Shown here: positions 53,073 through 59,953 of the stretch, in pieces | How the letters are laid out: each line of letters begins with the position of its first letter | How positions within the stretch are numbered: the stretch's first letter is position 1 | Assembly (NCBI RefSeq): GCF_003326755.1 | Contig: NZ_JPWH01000028.1 | Location: 1 to 59,953, forward strand | Source of the DNA: Thalassospira profundimaris | Lineage (GTDB): Bacteria; Pseudomonadota; Alphaproteobacteria; Rhodospirillales; Thalassospiraceae | Length of the DNA stretch: 59,953 nucleotides | Direction: 5' to 3' | The notes under the pieces: generated by a model | Databases searched by the model: none | What the model was told of the DNA's origin: nothing | Seen by the model: the letters and a program-made list of their open reading frames with translations, nothing else | Made by a program: the position numbers and the translations under genes

Positions 53073-54803
53073 TCAGGCCTTTGATGCTGCCGGGGCGGCA
53101 TTGGCCTCGTCTGCTTCGGTTTCCATGTAATGCTTGTCATGGATCGGTTTGACCAGGGCATTGGCGATCAGACCAATCACCAGCAAACCCGCCATCGCAT
53201 ACATGGTGGTGTTATAGAGGCTGGGTGTCGGGTCAACCGTTCCCGCCGGGGCAATTTCCATTAGATGCCCGATGGTGACGGTTTTGGCGGCCACCAGTTG
53301 GTCAAGCTGGTCCATTCCGGCACCAAATTTGGCCTGGAAGGCTGCCGGATCAACATGGCTTGCCAGATCCTTGATCGAATTTGTCACCGAGGTTTGGCGC
53401 AATTGGGTAATTGCAAGCGGCCCCAGCACGCCAGCCGTGCTCCAGGCGGTAAGCAAACGGCCATGAATACCCCCGACATATTTGGTGCCAAACACATCGG
53501 CCAGATAAGCCGGAATGGTGGCAAAGCCGCCGCCATACATGGTGAAAATCACCATCGTCGCGGCATAGAACATGATCAGCCATGTCACGACCGGGTTCAC
53601 ACTGACCTGGCTTGCCGCATAGGGGATCGACAGATACAGGACAATGCCCAGGATAAAGAAGCAGTAATAGGTGTTCTTGCGGCCGATATAATCGGAAATC
53701 GAGGCCCAGAAGAACCGGCCACACATGTTAAAGACCGAAATCATGAACACATAGGTGGCGGCAAAACTGGAATTGACAATGACCGGCAAGGTGCTGCCGA
53801 AAATTTCCGACATCATGGTCTTGGCAACGCCAATCACCCCGATGCCTGCGGTGACGTTAAAGCACAGCACAATCCACATCAGGTAAAATTGCGGGGTTTT
53901 CAGCGCCTGGTCGATATGAACGTTTTTATGCGTGATCATGCGTTTGGTGGCGGTATCGGCACTGGGCGGGGTCCAGCCAGCCGGCAGCCAGCCTTCACGC
54001 GGCACACGATAGGAAAAAGACGCAATCATCATGACGATGAAATAGGCGACACCCAGTGTAAAGAAGGTGGCGGCCGCCCCGGTATTGCCGGTGCCGACCA
54101 CATAAACACCTTCCTGCAAGGGCACCGGGGCCGCGGCAACCTGTGCGGCACCGGCCACAACAACTTCCACCATCTGACCGCCCACTTCGGCCATGCGCTT
54201 GCCGCCTTCGGTGACAAGGTTGACGGTGCCTTCCGCGCCCAGAAATTGCGGGGCCTTGTAGAAAAAGGCCAGCAGCGATTCCTTGATCGGCGTTGCGATC
54301 ATTGCCCCGCCGCCAAAACCCATAATCGCCATGCCGGTTGCCATGCCGCGCCGGTCCGGGAACCAGCGGATCAGGGTGGAAACCGGTGAAACATATCCCA
54401 GACCAAGCCCGCAGCCGCCAATGGCGCCATACCCCAGATAAACCAGCCAAAGCTGGTGCGTCATAATGCCGATGCCGCCAATGATGAAACCGCCGCCCCA
54501 GCAGAATGCGGCAACAACACCCACCATACGTGGGCCGACTTCCTCAAGCCATTTGCCGCCAAAGGCGGCCGCCAGGCCCAAAAACACGATGGCAACCGAG
54601 AAAATCCAGACAACGGATTTCAGGCCCCAGTCCCCCGACGAGGCCGCAACCACGCCAAATTCCTTGATCAGGGGCGGGTTAAAAATGCTCCATGCGTAGA
54701 CGGAGCCAATACACAAATGAATGGCGATGGATGCTGGCGGCACCTTCCAGCGGTTAAAATCGTCACTGGCGACGATATGTTCCTTCTTAAGGCTATCAAA
54801 CAT
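53073..54803 (-). CDS. OFA-family MFS transporter with two large loop insertions
   Basis: A 576-residue major facilitator protein related to oxalate/formate antiporters (OFA). The start at 54803 follows GGGAGGAAAAAACGG; the frame extends 24 codons further without coding character. Family features are ASIAIHLCIGSVYAWSIFNP, the loop RWFPDRRGMATGMAIMGFGG and the second-half GRFFWASISDYIGRKNTYY. Compared with about 420 residues for OxlT, it has two hydrophilic insertions of roughly 60 residues, one in each half of the protein (about 188-245 and 460-520). It probably carries a monocarboxylate. A sigma-54 promoter with paired upstream palindromes controls it. Confidence 0.9.
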   Translation of the reverse strand: MFDSLKKEHIVASDDFNRWKVPPASIAIHLCIGSVYAWSIFNPPLIKEFGVVAASSGDWGLKSVVWIFSVAIVFLGLAAAFGGKWLEEVGPRMVGVVAAFCWGGGFIIGGIGIMTHQLWLVYLGYGAIGGCGLGLGYVSPVSTLIRWFPDRRGMATGMAIMGFGGGAMIATPIKESLLAFFYKAPQFLGAEGTVNLVTEGGKRMAEVGGQMVEVVVAGAAQVAAAPVPLQEGVYVVGTGNTGAAATFFTLGVAYFIVMMIASFSYRVPREGWLPAGWTPPSADTATKRMITHKNVHIDQALKTPQFYLMWIVLCFNVTAGIGVIGVAKTMMSEIFGSTLPVIVNSSFAATYVFMISVFNMCGRFFWASISDYIGRKNTYYCFFILGIVLYLSIPYAASQVSVNPVVTWLIMFYAATMVIFTMYGGGFATIPAYLADVFGTKYVGGIHGRLLTAWSTAGVLGPLAITQLRQTSVTNSIKDLASHVDPAAFQAKFGAGMDQLDQLVAAKTVTIGHLMEIAPAGTVDPTPSLYNTTMYAMAGLLVIGLIANALVKPIHDKHYMETEADEANAAPAASKA

Positions 54804-54881
54804 TCCGTTTTTTCCTCCCGGTATTCTGCTTTTTTCCGGCCTTGATGGGCCGCGTCCGTCATTGTTCGGCATCATACCTCC

Positions 54882-54896
54882 GCAATTCCTGTGCCA
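54882..54896 (-). promoter_or_regulatory. Sigma-54 promoter of the MFS gene
   Basis: Leftward reading gives TGGCAC-AGGAA-TTGC, an exact match to the -24/-12 consensus TGGCAC-N5-TTGC. The expected transcript start near 54870 leaves a leader of about 67 bases. Confidence 0.88.
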
Positions 54897-54973
54897 TTTG
54901 TTGTAATGGTGCGGATTTGGGGGAATTTCTGGAAAGGTTCTGATTGTATTTGCCTATCGCCCGATTGCGAACG

Positions 54974-54986
54974 GGACAAAATGTCC
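54974..54986. promoter_or_regulatory. Upstream activator site 1, GGACA-AAA-TGTCC
   Basis: A perfect 5 bp inverted repeat centred about 97 bases upstream of the -12 box of the MFS promoter. It has the same half-sites as site 2, and is probably bound by the NtrC-type regulator encoded at 57201. Confidence 0.75.
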
Positions 54987-55015
54987 AACTATTTTTGAAA
55001 TATCATCGGCAGAAG

Positions 55016-55028
55016 GGACATTTTGTCC
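55016..55028. promoter_or_regulatory. Upstream activator site 2, GGACA-TTT-TGTCC
   Basis: A perfect inverted repeat with half-sites identical to site 1. The centres are 42 bp apart, four helical turns, so two activator dimers would sit on the same DNA face. Confidence 0.75.
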
Positions 55029-55048
55029 ATATTGGCGGCGTGCGGGAA

Positions 55049-55066
55049 AAATGCTGCGCAGCATTT
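55049..55066 (-). terminator. Likely terminator of the kinase/regulator operon
   Basis: AAATGCTGCGCAGCATTT is a perfect 18-base palindrome followed, leftward, by further T residues, about 110 bases after the kinase stop. It would insulate the kinase operon from the MFS promoter region. Confidence 0.55.
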
Positions 55067-55177
55067 ATTGAGATGCCATTGATCAGAGATGTCAAAAATG
55101 AGTATGACAGTCGTGGGTTTTGTCTTGTCGGCAGTTACGCCATCCCTCTGGCTTTGTTGCACACATTGCCAGGCGGA

Positions 55178-57208
55178 TTAGTTCGCTTCGGGCAGCCAGA
55201 TATAAAATGTCGTGCCGTCATCGGGCGTGCTCTCTACATCAAGGCTGCCCCCTTGCCGGTCGATCAGGGTTTTGCTGATTGAAAGACCAAGCCCCGTGCC
55301 CTCGCGCCGTTTGGTGGTAAAGAACGGATCAAAAATGCGTTCCATCACATCGGCACTCATGCCGGTGCCGGTATCGGCGATGGTAATCAGGATACCCGGT
55401 TCATCGTCGCGGGCCATGTCCTGGTCTGTCAGGCTCAGGGTGCCGCCGCCTGGCATCGCATGGATGGCATTGACCAGCAGATTGACAATCACCTGCTGTA
55501 ATTCGGTCCGGTTCATTACAATCAGGCGGGTTGCGGTATGGGTCAGTTTGACCTCGATGGCGGCGCGGTTCAGCAAGTGCTGCACCAGCGGCAGGCAGTC
55601 ATCGATCACCGATCCGGCATCGTGGCGTTCGACAAAACCGGCATATTCCTCCGGTTTGGCGAATTGCAAAAGTTTGGTGACGATCTGGTTGATGCGGCCC
55701 ACCTGTTCATCCATCAGGCGGATTTCGGTTCTGGCAATATCGGCCCGGTCGCCCAGCAGGCTGCGCATCACATCCAGGTTGCCCTGCAACACGGCGACGG
55801 GATTGTTGATCTCGTGGGCAACACCTGCGGTAATTTCGCCAATGGCCGCCAGTTTTTCGGACATGATCAATTGTTTGGTGGTGGCCTCAAGCTGCTGGTT
55901 GGCTTTTTGCAGTTCGGCCGTGCGTTTATCCACCCGCGCATTCAACGCGTCATTCCAGTTGCGAAGCTGGCGGTCGCGCTCCTGAACCTGATCGAGCAAA
56001 TCATCAAGGTGCATGGCAACGTGCGCTATTTCATCACGGGCGGCGGGCAGGTTTGTCCGTGCGCCCAAATCGCCATTCTCCACCCGGGCGATGGTTCGTG
56101 TCATGCGTTCCAGGGGTTTAAAAATGCCCCGGGCCCAGCGCAAAAACACTGGTACGGTAATGGTCGCCACCGCCAAAAAGGCAACAATAATCAGGATCAG
56201 GCTTTCATGTTTCGTGCGTGCAAAGGGTTGCTCGAGAAAGCCGACATAAAGCATGCCCACCCTTTTGCCGAAGCTGTCGGTAATCGGTTCATAGGCGGAA
56301 ATATACCAGTCATTGACGACAAAGGCGCGGTCCAGCCACACTTTGCCATCGCCCAGTACGGCGGATCGCACCGCTTTTGAAACCCGTGTACCCAGGGCAC
56401 GCCGTTTTTCAAACAGCCGAACATTGGTTGAAATGCGGACATCATCCAAAAACAGGGTCGCGGTGCCTTGGCTGCCGTCAGGCAGGCTGCTGGTGCGGTA
56501 AACCAGATCATTGATGGTATCGATAAAAACCAGATTTTGATTCAGCAAGATCCCGCCGACAAGCGCACCTTGTCTTCCATTGCCCATATCAACATGGCTT
56601 GCCGAGTGTATGACCATGCCCCGGTTTTCAACATTGCGGCTGGTTGGCGCGGCGTTGGGTGTATCGATCAAATCGAGGCGGGCGCGCTGTGCCATTCCAG
56701 GCGAAAGGGCGGCAAGGTCGCTGTTTTGGAAAATATCAACTGCCGTGCGGGACCCTCCAGCCAGTGCAGTCTGGATTACGGGCCAGTTCAGGTTGATCGT
56801 CGGGCGAACCGTTGCCGGGGAAGCACCGTCCAGCTTGCCATCGGTCGTGACAAAATAAAGAAAGTCCAACCCCATTTCTGTGCGTTTCTGATCCAAAAGA
56901 TAGGATATGTGTTGCGATGGATTGGGTGTCGATAGCGCCTTGAAGAAGGCAACGGACTGACCCAGCGCCTCGATCTGTTTTCCGTTATTTTCCAGAATAT
57001 GGCTGAAATATTGATGTGCGATGGTCAGATCGCCATGAACCTTGGCGGTCAGCAGGGCATCAAATTTGCCATTCCAGCGCGCCATCATAAAGCCGAGCAG
57101 GAGCGGCAAGATGACCAGGGTGGGCAATAGCGCAATCGCCAGCAGCCGAAACCGGACAGACCGGCCGCCGGTTTTGATGGGTATGGAAGGTGCGGTGGTT
57201 TTATTCAT
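55178..57208 (-). CDS. Membrane sensor histidine kinase with Cache domain and HAMP
   Basis: A 676-residue kinase. Transmembrane helix 1 is at residues 20-43 and helix 2 at about 336-357. Between them is a large periplasmic Cache-type sensor ending in the motif YISAYEPITDSFGKRVGMLY and VGFLEQPFART, usual for kinases sensing small carboxylates. HAMP (LRWARGIFKPLERMTRTIAR) is followed by a coiled coil (405-450), HisKA with H465 (IGEITAGVAHEINNPVAVLQ) and HATPase (VNLLVNAIHAMPGGGTLSL, ADTGTGMSADVMERIFDPFF). The start overlaps the regulator stop by eight bases. It very likely phosphorylates that regulator. Confidence 0.95.
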   Translation of the reverse strand: MNKTTAPSIPIKTGGRSVRFRLLAIALLPTLVILPLLLGFMMARWNGKFDALLTAKVHGDLTIAHQYFSHILENNGKQIEALGQSVAFFKALSTPNPSQHISYLLDQKRTEMGLDFLYFVTTDGKLDGASPATVRPTINLNWPVIQTALAGGSRTAVDIFQNSDLAALSPGMAQRARLDLIDTPNAAPTSRNVENRGMVIHSASHVDMGNGRQGALVGGILLNQNLVFIDTINDLVYRTSSLPDGSQGTATLFLDDVRISTNVRLFEKRRALGTRVSKAVRSAVLGDGKVWLDRAFVVNDWYISAYEPITDSFGKRVGMLYVGFLEQPFARTKHESLILIIVAFLAVATITVPVFLRWARGIFKPLERMTRTIARVENGDLGARTNLPAARDEIAHVAMHLDDLLDQVQERDRQLRNWNDALNARVDKRTAELQKANQQLEATTKQLIMSEKLAAIGEITAGVAHEINNPVAVLQGNLDVMRSLLGDRADIARTEIRLMDEQVGRINQIVTKLLQFAKPEEYAGFVERHDAGSVIDDCLPLVQHLLNRAAIEVKLTHTATRLIVMNRTELQQVIVNLLVNAIHAMPGGGTLSLTDQDMARDDEPGILITIADTGTGMSADVMERIFDPFFTTKRREGTGLGLSISKTLIDRQGGSLDVESTPDDGTTFYIWLPEAN

Positions 57209-58721
57209 TCCAGACGGCGCATTTGCGGTCGATGGTTTTGCGCGAAACGCCCAGACGGCGCGCCGCCTCGTTGCGATTACCTCCGGTTTTATGCAGCATC
57301 GTCAGGATGTGACGGCGTTCCAGCTCGTCGAGTGTTTCATCTTCGCCCGTATCGGTTTGCGGTAAGTCATTATTGCGAAATTCCGCCGGGAAACGCCCCA
57401 ATATCAGCGACCTTTCAATCAGGTTGCGCAATTCGCGCACATTGCCTGGCCAGTTGTAACGGGTGAGCCCTGCGCGCACCGCGCCATCAATGGCAACCGG
57501 AGGCATGCCCAATTGCTTGCCCAGCTTGTTCATGAACAGGGCGGCCAGTTCCAGCACATCATCGCCGCGCTGGCGCAAGGGCGGCATGTGCATCTGCATA
57601 ACATTGATGCGGTAAAACAGATCGGCCCGGAAACGCCCGGCCTCTACCTCGGCCTCCAGGTCGGCATTGGTGGCAAAGATAAAGCGCAGATCAACCGGGG
57701 CTTCGCGTTCGGAGCCGACCGGGCGAATACGCCGGTCTTCAATGGCACGCAAAAGCTTGCTTTGGGTCGCTAGTGGCAATTCGCCAATTTCATCCAAAAA
57801 CAGCGTGCCGCCCTGGGCGTGCAAAAACAGGCCGTCGCGGGCATGGTTGGCCCCGGTAAAGGCTCCTTTTAAATGACCGAAAAGCTCCGCCTCGATCATA
57901 TCGGTGGGGATGGCAGCACAATTAACCGGCACAAAGGGCTTGTCCGCCCGGTCCGACAGGGCATGGATGGACCTGGCCGTCACTTCCTTTCCCGTGCCGC
58001 TTTCACCGGAAATCAAAATCGATGTTGGTAACGGGGCCACGCGGGCAATGGTATCGCGAATATCCTGAATTTCCGGCGAATAGCCGATCAGCTTGTCACG
58101 CAATAACACATGGTCCGATGTGGATCGCAACTCATGGCGCAGCACATAGTTTTCCCGGCGCAGGCGCATCCGGTCCAGGCAGCGGGCAACGGCATTTAAT
58201 ATCTGGTTGGACCGAAAGGGTTTCAGCACAAAATCAACCGCCCCGGCACGCAGCGCCTTGATCGCGGTATCCAGGTCGGCATAGGCGGTCATTAATATGG
58301 CATCGGCAAAAAAGCCGATCTCGCGCTGCTCGGTCAGCCACTCCACACCGCTTTTGCCCGGCATGATGTTATCAAGAATCACCACGTCAAAATGATGTTC
58401 GTCCAGCTTGTGCGAGGCTTCATTGCAATCAGCCGCCTCTTCCAGCCGTTTGCAGCGCGGGCCAAGGGTGCGGGCCAGAAAATTTCGCATGCCCGGTTCA
58501 TCATCGACCACCAAAATTGATGCCTGCGCCAGCCACGGGCCAAATTCCGGTCCGGGGCCGTTGGCGGTATTGGTCCCGGTTTCCGTATCAGGCGATCCGT
58601 TTGCGGCATCGCCCGTCAGGTCCGGGGCCGTATTTTCAACGGATTGCGACCGGCTGACCGGGGGCAACGGCGTATAGACATGCGCACTTTTGGCCGGGCC
58701 ACATTTCGCCGTCGATTTCAT
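57201..58721 (-). CDS. Sigma-54-dependent NtrC-family response regulator
   Basis: A 506-residue activator. GGAGGAACGCC before the ATG supports the start, so the low-complexity 65-residue N-terminal extension is real. The receiver covers about 67-185 with D117 in FDVVILDNIMPGKSG. The AAA+ domain covers about 210-440, with Walker A GESGTGKE, an intact GAFTGA loop for sigma-54 contact, and LFLDEIGELPLATQSKLLRA. The C-terminal Fis-type helix-turn-helix is TGGNRNEAARRLGVSRKTID. Its target is probably the adjacent MFS gene, which has a consensus -24/-12 promoter and two palindromic upstream sites. Confidence 0.96.
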   Translation of the reverse strand: MKSTAKCGPAKSAHVYTPLPPVSRSQSVENTAPDLTGDAANGSPDTETGTNTANGPGPEFGPWLAQASILVVDDEPGMRNFLARTLGPRCKRLEEAADCNEASHKLDEHHFDVVILDNIMPGKSGVEWLTEQREIGFFADAILMTAYADLDTAIKALRAGAVDFVLKPFRSNQILNAVARCLDRMRLRRENYVLRHELRSTSDHVLLRDKLIGYSPEIQDIRDTIARVAPLPTSILISGESGTGKEVTARSIHALSDRADKPFVPVNCAAIPTDMIEAELFGHLKGAFTGANHARDGLFLHAQGGTLFLDEIGELPLATQSKLLRAIEDRRIRPVGSEREAPVDLRFIFATNADLEAEVEAGRFRADLFYRINVMQMHMPPLRQRGDDVLELAALFMNKLGKQLGMPPVAIDGAVRAGLTRYNWPGNVRELRNLIERSLILGRFPAEFRNNDLPQTDTGEDETLDELERRHILTMLHKTGGNRNEAARRLGVSRKTIDRKCAVWNE

Positions 58722-58850
58722 GGCGTTCCTCCGCTGATTTTATCTTGTTTTTGTCAGATTAGATCAGTCGGCAGGGAAAAGCAAAACCGGCAAGTGAATA
58801 GGGGGACTTGGCCAACGTATATCCGGGCTTATCTAGCCGTGGGGAATATC

Positions 58851-59585
58851 CTACATTTTCTCCTTCACCCCGGTTTTGATCAGCCACATATTGACCGGAT
58901 AGGATGTGACGAAACCGCACCACATGGCGATTTGCATCATGAACCAGAATTCAACCGATGCGACCGTCAGTTCCGCGTCCAGCAGGTCTTTGAAAATCAG
59001 AAAATGGGCGATGGCCATAAAGCCATACATGCCAACCTGCCACGAAATCAGCGACAGTGTATCTGCTTTAATGGCCTGAAGGATGCCCTGGCCCACACTC
59101 AGGTCGCGCATCGGCTTGATGGTGAAATACTGAAACACCACGCCGAAACCGAATGCCAGAATGAAATCGAGAATCCAGGTGGCATACATTTTTTCGGAAA
59201 AGAAGGACGGATAACCCAGCCATACCGCAATCGCGGGCACAAAAAACACCAGCCATTCGGCAATGATGTCGCCCAGCGCGCAGCCACTGCCGCAATGCGC
59301 GGTACCCTTTGCCACCATAATGCCAAACGGGGTGAAACGTTTGTTCGGCGGTGTTTTGTTGTTTTCCATCGCCGGCATCATCGTCCCGTGCGAAGCAAGA
59401 ACCCCATAACGGAAATAAAGCCATAACGCCGCGACCGAGGCAAACAGGGCAAAAAGCGGCCAGACAACATTCATGATCCACATATGCTGTGGATCGCGCA
59501 TTTCAGCGATAATAATGACAATGGCACTGACCAGCCCCATTCCTAATGAAAGGATGGCAATAATGTGTAGCCAGGCAGGAATCAT
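58851..59585 (-). CDS. DUF4396 membrane protein
   Basis: A 244-residue membrane protein with about six hydrophobic segments and the DUF4396 pattern. The start at 59585 follows AAGGAGCCTGTC; the frame continues 48 codons upstream without coding character. A conserved-looking metal or redox motif, GTAHCGSGCALGDIIAEW, precedes the third helix. The C-terminal half contains DTLSLISWQVGMYGFMAI and FWFMMQIAMWCGFVTSYPVN. The function of the family is unknown. It is 129 bases upstream of the regulator gene, in the same direction, so it may share a signal with that system. Confidence 0.87.
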   Translation of the reverse strand: MIPAWLHIIAILSLGMGLVSAIVIIIAEMRDPQHMWIMNVVWPLFALFASVAALWLYFRYGVLASHGTMMPAMENNKTPPNKRFTPFGIMVAKGTAHCGSGCALGDIIAEWLVFFVPAIAVWLGYPSFFSEKMYATWILDFILAFGFGVVFQYFTIKPMRDLSVGQGILQAIKADTLSLISWQVGMYGFMAIAHFLIFKDLLDAELTVASVEFWFMMQIAMWCGFVTSYPVNMWLIKTGVKEKM

Positions 59586-59953
59586 GACAGGCTCCTTGGG
59601 ACGGGAAAAGTAAAGACAAGGTCGGAACGAATGCGGCGTGTGTGGCAAAGCCAAAGAAGCGCGCGGGGACGGCGCAGGAGGCTGTTTCCGTTTTGCAGTG
59701 TAACGAACAGCCGGCGCGCCTTGTTCCACGGGTGGATTTGAAACGCTGTTTGGGGCCTTGATGGAGCTTGGAGAATCACCCTGAAACAGGAGTCCTCACC
59801 CTGTGATTGCCAAGCGTCTGTAAACATTCGCGCTTTTCTGCAATGCTTCGTGTTTGTGTCAGTGTCGTCAATTTATAAGATATTGATAAAATTGAGTTTT
59901 TGGAAAAATTGTCATTAAAACGCATTTTCTTCAAAAAAGGTGTTTACAGGTTG
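59586..59953. other. Non-coding right edge
   Basis: This holds the upstream region of the DUF4396 gene and AT-rich sequence to the edge. No convincing gene, RNA, or GGACA/TGTCC activator site was seen in it. Confidence 0.5.

Overview
The window looks like a chromosome segment of a free-living alphaproteobacterium. The evidence is a PhaR/PhaA/PhaB polyhydroxybutyrate set, a soluble NAD-dependent Mo-formate dehydrogenase (fds) operon, a PraR/SinR-type XRE regulator, a DUF2478-mobA pair and a complete Pel polysaccharide locus. A Thalassospira-like member of the Rhodospirillales is my best guess, but it is inferred from gene content only. No rRNA, tRNA, CRISPR array, insertion sequence or prophage was seen.

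Layout. (1) 1-4.8 kb: a four-gene operon with an FAD-linked 2-hydroxyacid oxidase and a TRAP transporter (DctQ, DctM, DctP). It is bracketed by two imperfect direct copies of an ~80 bp terminator-containing element. (2) 4.8-11.5 kb: an envelope cluster of unknown function with a DUF2207 membrane protein, divergent from a secreted 719-aa protein, a MORN-like repeat protein and a DUF805 membrane protein. (3) 11.5-20 kb: an XRE regulator, a possible small protein, and a PHB block. The PHB block has the repressor phaR, a low-complexity protein paired with a short PHA synthase whose catalytic spacing fits class III, and phaA-phaB. A Gate-domain permease and an Lrp regulator sit between them. (4) 20-23.7 kb: an AI-2E family permease, DUF2478 and mobA (convergent, overlapping), and a nucleotide-sugar epimerase. 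(5) 23.8-43.7 kb: the Pel exopolysaccharide region. Rightward genes encode a hybrid sensor kinase with HPt, a REC-GGDEF diguanylate cyclase, a single-domain receiver and a secreted GH114 polygalactosaminidase. Converging on them is a leftward pelA-B-C-D-E-F-G operon. (6) 43.7-53 kb: fdsGBA-fdsD-fdhD, a glutathione S-transferase and two LysR regulators. (7) 53-59.6 kb: an OFA-family MFS transporter with a sigma-54 promoter and two palindromic upstream sites, a Cache-domain kinase, an NtrC-type regulator and a DUF4396 protein.

How the genes work together. The Pel locus is rearranged compared with the Pseudomonas aeruginosa model. PelA has its own signal peptide but starts directly at the middle domain and deacetylase, with no N-terminal hydrolase. 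A separate GH114 enzyme is encoded at the other end of the locus. PelB is split into a membrane-anchored TPR scaffold and a separately secreted outer-membrane barrel. PelD keeps an RxxD c-di-GMP site, and an active-looking diguanylate cyclase lies just upstream, so one 20 kb block appears to hold sensing, second-messenger production, synthesis, export and turnover. A UDP-sugar 4-epimerase next door could supply the GalNAc precursor. In the right-hand part, the NtrC-type regulator very probably drives the MFS gene through the sigma-54 promoter. MobA and FdhD would both support the Mo-dependent formate dehydrogenase.
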